Made by a program: the position numbers and the translations under genes. Of a stretch of DNA of 6,431 bases, positions 1 to 5,745 are shown piece after piece. How positions within the stretch are numbered: the first letter of the stretch is position 1; every line of letters starts with the position of its first letter. Source of the DNA: a bacterium (GTDB lineage: Bacteria > Tectomicrobia > Entotheonellia > Entotheonellales > Entotheonellaceae); contig JAPULM010000608.1 of the NCBI GenBank assembly GCA_027294925.1, positions 1 through 6,431 of the forward strand. The letters run 5' to 3'. The notes under the pieces are model-generated. The model saw only the letters and a list, made by a program, of their open reading frames with translations, made no database searches and was not told the origin of the DNA.

Positions 1-190
1 TACAGTTGGCAAAAATATTGCCGCACCATTGTGAGAAGTGGCTGACGTAATGGTAGTGTTGCTTAACCCATTCGCCAAGGATCTGGCGGTTGAGACGACC
101 CGACACCCAGGCGTCGCTGAACGGATGAATCTTTGAGTGTCGCTGTTCAACAATGTCTTGTAGTGCTTGACCAAAGGTGCTTTTTGGCAT
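1..190 (-). CDS. PqqC/TenA-superfamily protein, N-terminal part (cut by window edge)
   Basis: The minus strand opens with an ATG at 190-188, preceded by a strong Shine-Dalgarno (AAAGGAGA, four to five bases before the ATG). It reads open for 63 codons to the window edge. The start contains HPFSDAW, then GRLNRQILGEWVKQHYHYV and FSQWCGNIFA. This is the usual N-terminal pattern of the all-helical PqqC/TenA/CADD superfamily: His-Pro near residue 22, a W-x-x-G-x-L segment, then a W-x-x-Q-x-Y-x-Y helix. Known members include PqqC (last step of PQQ synthesis), TenA thiaminases and di-iron oxygenases of the CADD type. Most stand-alone relatives are uncharacterised and often annotated 'iron-containing redox enzyme' or 'TenA family'. 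The catalytic C-terminal half is missing, so the subfamily cannot be settled. It lies downstream of kup on the same strand, but the 172-base gap and its own ribosome site suggest independent expression. The family call is firm, the function open. Confidence 0.75.
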   Translation of the reverse strand, partial: MPKSTFGQALQDIVEQRHSKIHPFSDAWVSGRLNRQILGEWVKQHYHYVSHFSQWCGNIFANC

Positions 191-237
191 AACGATCTCC
201 TTTGTGTGTCTGGTGCTGCGTGTTCTCATTGCCCTGC

Positions 238-257
238 TAATCTGGCCGGGCGGATTA
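238..257. repeat. Imperfect 20-bp palindrome upstream of the PqqC-like gene
   Basis: TAATCTGGCCGGGCGGATTA pairs in 8 of 10 positions about its centre (TAATC/GATTA arms fully paired). It sits 48 bases upstream of the PqqC-like start codon, where an operator or leader hairpin could lie. Just beyond it, CCTTTTTAAAGG (259-270) is a further small inverted repeat. Function is unknown and chance is possible. Confidence 0.3.
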
Positions 258-326
258 ACCTTTTTAAAGGCGGTGCGACGTTTGGTAATCGGTCGGAACA
301 GGTCACGAACGTAACGAAACTGATTT

Positions 327-342
327 CTACCACAAAGGGTAG
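327..342 (-). terminator. Weak hairpin after kup
   Basis: CTACC, a six-base loop and GGTAG form a perfect five-bp stem 21 bases past the kup stop codon on the minus strand. It is not followed by a T-run (AAATCAGTTT follows), so intrinsic termination is doubtful. Between the stop codon and this hairpin there is a 7-bp tandem repeat (GGCAAGG twice, 342-355). No better terminator is visible between kup and the PqqC-like gene. Confidence 0.2.
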
Positions 343-362
343 GCAAGGGGCAAGGGCCGATG

Positions 363-2282
363 TTAGAGTTCAATTTGTGTACCAAACTCGACAACGCGCT
401 CACTAGGAACGTGGAAAAAGGCGGTTGCGCCAAGGGCGTTGCGCGAGGTGCGGGAGAACAAGCGCTCACGCCAAAGGGCCATCCCCGGGCGCTTGGTGGC
501 CAACAGTTGTTCTTTGCCCAGGAAGAAGGATGTGGTGGAGAGATCGAATCCTTGTCCATCGATTTGAGTGGTCTTGAGCAGGGCGGGCACGTTCGGGTTT
601 TCGGCAAACCCATAATTTGCCGTGAGACGGTAGATATGCTCGCCCAGAAACTCAATCTGTACACGGTCTTGAGCTGCCACGTAGGGGATTTCCTGGGTGC
701 GTACTATGAGTGAAATGACGCGTTCATGCAGGACCTTGTTATGTTGAAGATTGTTGATGAGAGCTGGCGGCATGCCATGTGAGTTCGAATACATGTAGAT
801 GGCGGTACCAGGTACACGTAGTGGTGGGGTCGTGCGGATTTGGGCCAGAAAATCGTCTACCGAGACGACTCGCTCGCGTATACGCTCGGCGAGAATTTGC
901 CGACCCTTTTTCCACGTTGTCATCAAGGTGAACATCAGGCCGGCAATGACCAGCGGGAACCAGCCGCCATGCGGCACTTTTGGCAAGTTGGCACCCCAGA
1001 ATCCGATATCGACGATGAGCAGCGCGGCGCTTAGTAACAGCGTTGTTGCTAGACGCCATTTCCAGATGGTGCGCGCCACCACGGCGAACAGCAGCGTAGT
1101 GAACACCATGTCGGTGGTGACGGCGACACCGTAGGCCGCGGCTAGATTACTTGAGGTACGAAAGCCCACCACCAGACCGATGCAAGCCAGCATTAGCGCC
1201 CAGTTGACTGTCGGCAGGTAGATTTGACCGATTTGTTTTGCTGAGGTATGGCGAATTTCCATGCGCGGCAGATAACCGAGTTGTATCGCCTGCCGGGTCA
1301 GCGAGAAGGCGCCGGAAATGACCGCCTGCGAGGCGATCACCGTGGCCACTGTGGTGAGAATGACCAGGGGGAATAGGAGCCAGCTTGGCGCCATCAGGAA
1401 GAAGGGGTGCTCGATGGCTTTGGGATTGGTCAACAGCAAGGCGCCTTGTCCAAAATAATTCAGTAAGAGCGCTGGCAGCACCAGGACGAACCAGGCAAGA
1501 CGGATTGGGCGTCGGCCAAAATGTCCCATATCGGCATAGAGGGCTTCGCCGCCGGTCACTACTAGAAAGACCGAACCGAGGGCGAGAAAGCCACGCCAGT
1601 GATTGTGGGCAAAAAAGCTTATGGCGTAGAGCGGGTTGAGCGCTGCAACGACGCTAGGATGACGTATGATCTGAGCCAGCCCCAGGAGCCCCAGGGTGAT
1701 GAACCAGAGCAGCGTCACGGGTCCAAACATGGCGCCAATGCCGGCCGTACCTCTCTGTTGTAGGACAAATAACACGAACAGGATGGCGATGGTGATCGGG
1801 ATGACATAGGGGGCGAAGAATGGTGTGACGACCTCTAGCCCTTCGACGGCACTGAGCACGGAGATGGCCGGGGTGATGATACTGTCGCCGTATAATAAAG
1901 CGGCGCCGAATAGCCCGATCATCGTCAGCAGCTTGCGCGCGCCGCGCACTTGGTGATCGGATGATGGCGCCACCAAGGCGATCAATGCAATGATGCCGCC
2001 CTCGCCGTGGTTGTCCGCTCGCATCACGAGAGCCAGGTATTTAATGGAAATGACAATGACGAGGGACCAGAAGATGAGTGATAACACACCCATGATATTG
2101 TCGGGGTTTAACGAGATGCCGTGGCTATGATGGAATGACTCGCGAATGGCGTAGATCGGACTGGTGCCGATATCGCCATAGACGATGCCAAGCGCCGCTA
2201 GCGAGAGCGGCAGCAGATCTCGTCTCTGTGATTTGCCGCCGTGTGATGCATGCGTTGCCGCCTGTGGTGCGTTGTCGGCCAT
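363..2282 (-). CDS. kup: Low-affinity potassium transporter Kup (KUP/HAK/KT family)
   Basis: This is a complete 639-residue inner-membrane K+ uptake protein, probably a K+/H+ symporter, close to the 622 residues of E. coli Kup. Family signatures run in order: GDIGTSPIYA (residues 36-45), NHGEGG (91-96), YGDSIITPAISVLSAVEGLE (from 131), TGGEALYADMGHFGRRP and NYFGQGALLL. About twelve hydrophobic segments fill the first 450 residues. A hydrophilic cytosolic tail starts near Trp457 and contains NNLQHNKVLHERV and TTSFFLGKEQL, both typical of the family. The C-terminus EFGTQIEL matches proteobacterial Kup proteins. I chose the ATG at 2282 because GAGGTGA lies five bases upstream. An in-frame GTG at 2330 would add 16 residues, but it has no good ribosome site and lies almost at the predicted transcription start. 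The gene looks intact, is transcribed alone and diverges from the toxin-antitoxin pair. Role and identity are secure. Confidence 0.96.
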   Translation of the reverse strand: MADNAPQAATHASHGGKSQRRDLLPLSLAALGIVYGDIGTSPIYAIRESFHHSHGISLNPDNIMGVLSLIFWSLVIVISIKYLALVMRADNHGEGGIIALIALVAPSSDHQVRGARKLLTMIGLFGAALLYGDSIITPAISVLSAVEGLEVVTPFFAPYVIPITIAILFVLFVLQQRGTAGIGAMFGPVTLLWFITLGLLGLAQIIRHPSVVAALNPLYAISFFAHNHWRGFLALGSVFLVVTGGEALYADMGHFGRRPIRLAWFVLVLPALLLNYFGQGALLLTNPKAIEHPFFLMAPSWLLFPLVILTTVATVIASQAVISGAFSLTRQAIQLGYLPRMEIRHTSAKQIGQIYLPTVNWALMLACIGLVVGFRTSSNLAAAYGVAVTTDMVFTTLLFAVVARTIWKWRLATTLLLSAALLIVDIGFWGANLPKVPHGGWFPLVIAGLMFTLMTTWKKGRQILAERIRERVVSVDDFLAQIRTTPPLRVPGTAIYMYSNSHGMPPALINNLQHNKVLHERVISLIVRTQEIPYVAAQDRVQIEFLGEHIYRLTANYGFAENPNVPALLKTTQIDGQGFDLSTTSFFLGKEQLLATKRPGMALWRERLFSRTSRNALGATAFFHVPSERVVEFGTQIEL

Positions 2283-2285
2283 TCC

Positions 2286-2293
2286 GTCACCTC
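2286..2293 (-). promoter_or_regulatory. Ribosome binding site that fixes the kup start
   Basis: GAGGTGAC on the minus strand ends three bases before the ATG at 2282, with the GAGGTG core five bases away. It is the only good Shine-Dalgarno near the N-terminus and argues for this ATG over the in-frame GTG 48 bases upstream. Confidence 0.65.
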
Positions 2294-2341
2294 GCATCAG
2301 TCGCTTCCGATGAATCGTGATCAACCTCACTTCATAAAGTC

Positions 2342-2350
2342 ATTGTATCA
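2342..2350 (-). promoter_or_regulatory. Candidate extended -10 promoter of kup
   Basis: On the minus strand TGATACAAT matches the extended -10 consensus TGnTATAAT with one mismatch in the hexamer. No good -35 is found 16-18 bases further upstream, which is common for extended -10 promoters. Transcription would start near 2335, giving a leader of about 50 bases before the kup ATG. Confidence 0.45.
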
Positions 2351-2428
2351 CGATATGCGGGCAGTCGGGGAAAATGCTTGCCAGGATGGTTTAGCCGATG
2401 GGTCAGGCCGAAGGGCTAGGAAAGGTGG

Positions 2429-2455
2429 TTGATTTTATATGTCTAGTCATATAAA
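2429..2455 (+). promoter_or_regulatory. Candidate promoter of the toxin-antitoxin operon
   Basis: TTGATT (2429-2434) and TATAAA (2450-2455) match four and five of six consensus bases, but with a short 15-base spacer. Transcription would start around 2462, only a few bases before the antitoxin ATG, implying a leaderless or nearly leaderless message. The palindrome at 2435-2454 fills the spacer and overlaps the -10, the expected arrangement for repression by the antitoxin. Confidence 0.4.
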
Positions 2456-2465
2456 CTAGTCATAT
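2435..2465. promoter_or_regulatory. Palindromic operator of the toxin-antitoxin operon
   Basis: TTATATGTCTAGTCATATAA (2435-2454) is palindromic at 9 of 10 base pairs. The half-site CTAGTCATAT (2443-2452) recurs as an exact direct copy at 2456-2465, 13 bases on and touching the start codon. Phd/YefM antitoxins generally bind short palindromes in their own promoters, alone or with the toxin. The position, symmetry and low GC against the surroundings make this the likely autoregulatory site. Binding itself is inferred. Confidence 0.65.
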
Positions 2466-2724
2466 GCAAAAGATTAATGCAGCAGAATTCAAAGCAAAGT
2501 GCTTAGCGATCCTGGATGAGGTATACCGTACCGGCCAGCCCGTCACCATTTTAAAACGTGGCAAACCCGTTGCGCAGGTGGTCCCACCGGTGCCGAGCAG
2601 CGGCCGCTATCCTCAAGATGCACTTGTTGGCAGCGTAGAAATTCTCGGCGACATCGTTGCGCCGGTTCTGCCGCCAGAGGCGTGGGAAGCCGACAGTGGG
2701 GCAGAACATGAAAGCGCTTCTTGA
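2464..2724 (+). CDS. Type II antitoxin, Phd/YefM family
   Basis: This 86-residue protein starts MQKINAAEFKAKCLAILDEV and continues with TGQPVTILKRGKPVAQVVP. That is the classic Phd/YefM DNA-binding fold: a beta strand and helix, then a strand ending in the K-R-G-K-P-V-A motif. The C-terminal part has LVGSVEILGDIVAPVLPPEAWEA, the tail typical of antitoxins paired with PIN toxins; it would be the flexible segment that wraps the toxin and blocks its active site. The ATG at 2464 puts the domain at the normal distance from the N-terminus, yet there is no Shine-Dalgarno before it. The sequence just upstream is the operator, which favours leaderless translation. It overlaps the toxin start by 17 bases. 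It should neutralise the toxin and repress the operon. Family call firm. Confidence 0.9.
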   Translation: MQKINAAEFKAKCLAILDEVYRTGQPVTILKRGKPVAQVVPPVPSSGRYPQDALVGSVEILGDIVAPVLPPEAWEADSGAEHESAS

Positions 2725-3103
2725 TACCCATATCCTGGTATACTGGTTTGCCTCGCGCTCGCGTCTTTCTACGTCACAGCTGGAGATACTCCGGCAGGCC
2801 TCGCCGACTGAGCCACTTTGGGTATCTGATATTAGCTTGTGGGAAATTGCCACGCTCCATAGCCTGGGGCGTATTCGGTTGAGCCTGCCTCTGCGTGATT
2901 GGCTACAAGCCGCAACCGCACCACCGCTTGTGCAGCGCCTTGGCATTACGCCTGCAGTGGCGGCCACGGTGGCGGCCTTACCGGATTCATTCCATCGCGA
3001 CCCTGGAGATCGAATCATTGTTGCCTCTGCACAGATCCTTGGTGCAACCTTGCTGTCCCACGATCAACGCATTATCGACGCCGCCCTAGTGCCGACTTTA
3101 TAG
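2708..3103 (+). CDS. vapC: PIN-domain ribonuclease toxin (VapC family)
   Basis: This is a 131-residue PIN domain, the normal size for VapC toxins. The acidic residues expected to hold the catalytic Mg2+/Mn2+ are all present: Asp6 in LLDTHILVYW, Glu46 in SDISLWEIA, Asp98 and Asp101 in HRDPGDRIIVASA, and Asp119 in LLSHDQRI. The enzyme should therefore be active as a metal-dependent endoribonuclease that inhibits translation when free. Known VapC targets include tRNAs and 23S rRNA; the target here cannot be read from sequence. The ATG at 2708 matches the usual MKALLDTH start. An in-frame ATG at 2657 would add 17 unrelated residues. The start lies inside the antitoxin gene and its own ribosome site is weak (GGGG at 2698-2701), so translational coupling is likely. 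The gene looks intact. The symbol is given by family. Confidence 0.9.
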   Translation: MKALLDTHILVYWFASRSRLSTSQLEILRQASPTEPLWVSDISLWEIATLHSLGRIRLSLPLRDWLQAATAPPLVQRLGITPAVAATVAALPDSFHRDPGDRIIVASAQILGATLLSHDQRIIDAALVPTL

Positions 3104-3114
3104 CCGGACGCCGT

Positions 3115-3140
3115 AAAACCCAAGTTCTTTAGACTTGGGT
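3115..3140 (-). terminator. Hairpin after the LLM gene and toxin; IS200/IS605 right-end-like
   Basis: ACCCAAGT (3118-3125) and ACTTGGGT (3133-3140) form a perfect eight-bp stem. A further C3127-G3132 pair closes a TTTA loop if T3126 is bulged. On the minus strand the stem is followed by TTTTA, making a short-tailed intrinsic terminator about 107 bases past the LLM oxidoreductase stop. On the plus strand it starts 15 bases after the toxin stop but has no T-run. The plus-strand pattern (stem, CTTTAG loop, stem ending GGGTAGCTCAC, then TTGAC at 3149-3153) resembles the right-end hairpin of IS200/IS605 elements as I recall it. No tnpA or tnpB is present. Confidence 0.5.
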
Positions 3141-3150
3141 AGCTCACCTT

Positions 3151-3177
3151 GACAGCTCTCGCGTCTCAGAGGCTGTC
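3151..3177. repeat. Second inverted repeat downstream of the toxin
   Basis: GACAGC-TCT (3151-3159) pairs with AGA-G-GCTGTC (3168-3177), giving nine pairs with one bulged G and an eight-base loop. It follows the 3118-3140 hairpin directly in the convergent gap between the toxin and the LLM gene. There is no T-run on either side. It may be part of a terminator cluster or a relic mobile-element end. Confidence 0.35.
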
Positions 3178-3246
3178 TGAAAATGGTGATTGCAGCTTTG
3201 GTAACCTGCGTAGGTTCTCCGGGACGCAGCGATCCCTTCGAGCAGG

Positions 3247-4296
3247 TCATGAGAGCTTGGGCATGACTGTGTCGGCAAACAGGGCCATGCAGCGCTTGAC
3301 CTCGTCGACAGGCAGCATACAGCCCTGATCGAACCAGCAGATAATCTGTGACAGATCGAACTCCTCGCGTATGGCTTGCAGTCGGTCAATGCATGCAGAG
3401 GGTTCAGCGAAGACAGCATGATCCTGACAAAATTGCTCAAAGGGCAGGTTGTCCGCCCGTTGTTGCAACTGTTGCAGGCGGGTGCGGTTGTCCATAAAAT
3501 CAGGCGGCAAATGTGAAAAGATCTCGATCAGATTACGATAGAATTTTTCGACTCCAGGGCGCATCGCGTCACGCGCTGCCGAGGTCGTTGTCGCCACATG
3601 CAAGGGCAGCATCAAGGCGAATTGATCTTCGTTCCAAGCATGCCCGTGGGCTGCCAGGCGCTCGCGGTAGATTGCCAGGCCCTGTCGCACCTCGGGTAGA
3701 GGACTGGTGGTGGTGCCGGAATAAATGGGCAGGCCGAGATTGCCGATATGGGTGAAGCTTGCCAGACTGTGCACCGCCACCCGTAGCGGTGGGTGCGGCT
3801 GCTGCACCGGTTTGGGCACCACGGAGAGGTTTTCCGCTTGATAAAACCTGCCTTGATAGCTAAAGCGCTCTTCCGTCCAGGCCAGACGAATGAGGTCGAG
3901 CGCCTCGTCAAAGCGGGCGCGATTTTCGTCCATGGGAACGCCAAAGCCATGGAATTGAGTGGGAATCGAGCCGCGTCCGATGCCAAATTCCAGCCGTCCG
4001 CCGCTGAGTAAATCGGCCGTGGCGACTTGCTCAGCGTAAGATAGGGGATTCTGTAACGGCAACACGGTCACCGCCGTGCCGATGCGGATGCGCTGGGTCT
4101 GTTGCGCGATGACCGGCGCCACCATCAGGGGAACGGAAAGCAGCGAAAAAGCACCGCTAAAATGAATCTCCGCCAGCCATGCAATGTCGAAGCCTAATGA
4201 TTCCGCAAACCCGATGAGGTCCAGCATTTCGGCATAACGCTCAGCGTGGGTTTGAGGCGAATTTTGTGGCAGTTGGTAAAATAGGCCGAATTGCAT
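3247..4296 (-). CDS. LLM-class flavin-dependent oxidoreductase (luciferase-like)
   Basis: This is a 349-residue, single-domain TIM-barrel enzyme of the bacterial luciferase-like family, which uses reduced FMN (or F420 in some branches) and often O2. It opens with MQFGLFYQLPQ, the usual first strand. The motif LAEIHF (Glu43, His45) matches the AEHHF stretch near the luciferase active site. IRIGTAVTVLPLQNPLSYAEQVATADLLSGGRLEFGIGRG (about 70-109) is the hallmark flavin-site region, and FDEALDLIRLAW plus FSYQGRFYQ follow as in luciferase-like monooxygenases. Length is normal and no break is seen. The ATG at 4296 has AAAGGAG four bases upstream. It is divergent from the amidohydrolase across 148 bases, suggesting shared control and perhaps a shared substrate. 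The substrate is unknown; relatives act on alkanesulfonates, aromatics, amines and long-chain aldehydes. Family certain, reaction open. Confidence 0.9.
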   Translation of the reverse strand: MQFGLFYQLPQNSPQTHAERYAEMLDLIGFAESLGFDIAWLAEIHFSGAFSLLSVPLMVAPVIAQQTQRIRIGTAVTVLPLQNPLSYAEQVATADLLSGGRLEFGIGRGSIPTQFHGFGVPMDENRARFDEALDLIRLAWTEERFSYQGRFYQAENLSVVPKPVQQPHPPLRVAVHSLASFTHIGNLGLPIYSGTTTSPLPEVRQGLAIYRERLAAHGHAWNEDQFALMLPLHVATTTSAARDAMRPGVEKFYRNLIEIFSHLPPDFMDNRTRLQQLQQRADNLPFEQFCQDHAVFAEPSACIDRLQAIREEFDLSQIICWFDQGCMLPVDEVKRCMALFADTVMPKLS

Positions 4297-4321
4297 AAGG
4301 CTCCTTTATCGACAGTGGGTC

Positions 4322-4350
4322 TTGGCATGCGAAAACGGATGCTGTATGGT
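4322..4350 (+). promoter_or_regulatory. Candidate promoter of the amidohydrolase
   Basis: TTGGCA (4322-4327) and TATGGT (4345-4350) match five and four of the six consensus bases with the ideal 17-base spacer. Transcription would begin near 4357, leaving a leader of about 88 bases that contains both inverted repeats of this gap. On the minus strand a weaker pair (ATGATA, 17 bases, TATACA; 4393 down to 4365) could serve the LLM gene, with start points nearly overlapping. Confidence 0.4.
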
Positions 4351-4370
4351 ACCTGTTCTGGCGCTGTATA

Positions 4371-4399
4371 GCCCGTCAAGATCAATCTATCATACGGGC
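4371..4399. promoter_or_regulatory. Inverted repeat in the divergent promoter region
   Basis: GCCCGT (4371-4376) and ACGGGC (4394-4399) are exact inverted copies with centres 23 bases apart, about two helical turns. Lying between two divergent genes, they could bind a dimeric regulator controlling both. They could also form a stem in the amidohydrolase leader. No regulator gene is in the window. Confidence 0.35.
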
Positions 4400-4416
4400 G
4401 GGTTGTCTGAAAGACC

Positions 4417-4428
4417 ATCAATTTTGAT
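4417..4428. repeat. Small inverted repeat before the amidohydrolase ribosome site
   Basis: ATCAA-TT-TTGAT forms a five-bp inverted repeat ending just before the GAGGAG ribosome site at 4431-4436. It is too tight (two-base centre) for a good RNA hairpin, so a protein half-site pair is the likelier meaning, if any. Confidence 0.25.
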
Positions 4429-4444
4429 ATGAGGAGCGAGGCCT

Positions 4445-5644
4445 ATGGCACGCGCAGGTTACAAAATTTTCGATGCGGATACGCACCTGTATGAGCCGGT
4501 GGAGCAAATCGAAGCGTATTTGTCGGCCGCCGACCTGGCTAAGCTGGACGCCCTGGCGCCAGCGGTGCGACGGGTGCAGGTCAATGATGGCATATCGCGC
4601 TATCGGATCGGCCAGCGCCCGCCCAACGATCGTCGATTAGGCTCGTATGAACGGGTCGGGCCTGCGGCGGCGGTCACCCAGGGCATTAAAGACACCGCCA
4701 CACCGTGGGACGTGCGCTGGCAGGGCCCGCCGTTTCCGAATGAACGCGCCAGCTTTGATCCGCACGCCCGTGTAAAAGATATGGATATCGAGGGTATTGA
4801 TGTTAATATGGTGCTGCCGTCGGGTGGCTTACCGGCCTTGTGTAGTCTTGACGACGTGGCGTTGGAAGTGGCGATGTATGAAGCCTATCATCGTTTTTTG
4901 AATGACTTCTGCGCGCCGTATGCGGATCGGTTGACCAGTCTTATCCTGGTTTCTGGGCGCCATATCGATGCCTCGGTGGCTGAGATGCAGCGCTGCGGCA
5001 AAGAGGATTGGCCGGTCGGCATTTTGCCCATTTGTCCGCCTGCTATGTCTTTAGATGAGCCGGCCTGGGAGCCCATCTGGGCTGCGGCCCAGGAGAACGA
5101 CTTAACGATTGTCATTCATGCCTTTACCCTGGCTGTGCCGCGTCCGCCCGGTATCTTGGATCTGTGGGAGAATGTCTTTCTACAGCGCTCGGTCGGCCAT
5201 ATGTGGAATGCGCAGCGCAATATGGCGGCGTTGATTGGCGCTGGGGTTCTGGACCGTTATCCGGAGCTGCGCCTGACTTCTTTGGAGTGTGGCCATGGTT
5301 GGCTGCCGGCCTGGGCCGCGCGCCTCGACGAAGTATCGGAAATGTGCCGACACGCTCTACCGTCGTTGCAGCAAAAACCCAGCGACTATATTCGTGGTGC
5401 GCAGTACTTTCAGGGGTTGCAGTTGCACGAGGGTGAGATGTCCGTGCGGCATACAATTGAGGCGCTTGGTGAGGCCACTTTGATGTTTGCGACGGACTAC
5501 CCCCACTCGGAAAGCTGGTTTCCCAAATCTGTCGATGGGTTTCTCGCTTGGCAGTCGATTTCTGACGCCACCAAGCAGAAGCTGCTGTGGGACAATGCGC
5601 TCAGCTGTTACCGTCGCTATAGCGCCAAACAGGTGACGGCGTAA
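4445..5644 (+). CDS. Amidohydrolase-2 (ACMSD-like) family metal-dependent hydrolase or decarboxylase
   Basis: This 399-residue TIM-barrel protein belongs to the amidohydrolase-2 family, which includes aminocarboxymuconate-semialdehyde decarboxylase, gamma-resorcylate decarboxylase and various C-C hydrolases. Visible metal and active-site motifs are FDADTHLYEP (Asp12, His14), VIHAF (His225), ECGHGWLPAWAARLDE (His284) and FATDYPHSESWFP (Asp351, His354), the usual order for a single divalent metal site. Phrases such as RVKDMDIEGIDVNMVLPS and YPELRLTSLE are also characteristic. At 399 residues it is longer than classic ACMSD (about 335), with an insert near residues 45-100. Its start has GAGGAG eight bases upstream. 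The divergent LLM gene hints at a joint oxidative/hydrolytic pathway, possibly on an aromatic or heterocyclic compound; this is inference. The exact reaction cannot be assigned. Confidence 0.88.
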   Translation: MARAGYKIFDADTHLYEPVEQIEAYLSAADLAKLDALAPAVRRVQVNDGISRYRIGQRPPNDRRLGSYERVGPAAAVTQGIKDTATPWDVRWQGPPFPNERASFDPHARVKDMDIEGIDVNMVLPSGGLPALCSLDDVALEVAMYEAYHRFLNDFCAPYADRLTSLILVSGRHIDASVAEMQRCGKEDWPVGILPICPPAMSLDEPAWEPIWAAAQENDLTIVIHAFTLAVPRPPGILDLWENVFLQRSVGHMWNAQRNMAALIGAGVLDRYPELRLTSLECGHGWLPAWAARLDEVSEMCRHALPSLQQKPSDYIRGAQYFQGLQLHEGEMSVRHTIEALGEATLMFATDYPHSESWFPKSVDGFLAWQSISDATKQKLLWDNALSCYRRYSAKQVTA

Positions 5645-5653
5645 CGACATCCT

Positions 5654-5676
5654 CCCGGACCCCGGGCATAAATTTT
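5654..5676 (+). terminator. Weak terminator-like hairpin after the amidohydrolase
   Basis: CCCGG-ACC-CCGGG (5654-5666) forms a five-bp GC stem with a three-base loop, followed by CATAAATTTT. It lies nine bases after the amidohydrolase stop. The T-run is short and interrupted, so termination may be partial, which would allow read-through into the ureohydrolase gene. Confidence 0.35.
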
Positions 5677-5678
5677 CT

Positions 5679-5702
5679 CCCTCTCCCTGGCCAGGGAGAG
5701 GG
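5679..5702. repeat. Perfect 24-bp palindrome, probable dispersed intergenic repeat
   Basis: CCCTCTCCCTGG is followed at once by its exact reverse complement, giving 12 of 12 pairs. It is flanked by TTCTCC (5675-5680) and GGAGAA (5707-5712), a second outer inverted pair. Sequences of the CCCTCTCCC...GGGAGAGGG type recur between genes in many bacterial genomes as REP-like elements. It has no T-run on either side, so it is a poor intrinsic terminator; it may stabilise the end of the upstream message or be a passive repeat. Confidence 0.6.
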
Positions 5703-5745
5703 CAGCGGAGAATCATGTTTAGACCGTTTCTAGGGAGTGTAGGTG

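Noticed and set aside
191..362. Hidden small gene between kup and the PqqC-like gene
   Set aside because: The 79-codon plus-strand frame across this stretch starts inside the PqqC-like gene, ends inside kup, and has no ribosome site or recognisable product. I see only weak inverted repeats and a 7-bp tandem repeat here.
799..1134. Plus-strand open frame of 111 codons inside kup, and similar frames antisense to kup
   Set aside because: These are shadows of the long, clearly coding kup frame. Their products have biased, low-quality composition and no recognisable domain or ribosome site.
2551..3018. Minus-strand open frame of 155 codons opposite the toxin-antitoxin pair
   Set aside because: It is antisense to two genes with strong family signatures, and its translation shows no known motif.
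3612..3986. Alternative minus-strand frame of 124 codons within the LLM gene
   Set aside because: It is an out-of-frame shadow. The LLM frame is continuous and conserved throughout, so no frameshift need be invoked.
3171..4413. GGCTGTCTGAAA (3171-3182) and GGTTGTCTGAAA (4401-4412), resembling an IS terminal repeat
   Set aside because: The two copies point the same way rather than inward, lie on both sides of an intact LLM gene, and have no flanking duplications. Eleven of twelve matches over so short a stretch can be chance.
5645..5745. Possible guanidine riboswitch before the ureohydrolase
   Set aside because: The gap is only 101 bases, mostly taken by two simple hairpins, and I see neither the paired ACGR hairpin loops of the guanidine-II class nor the conserved core of the others.
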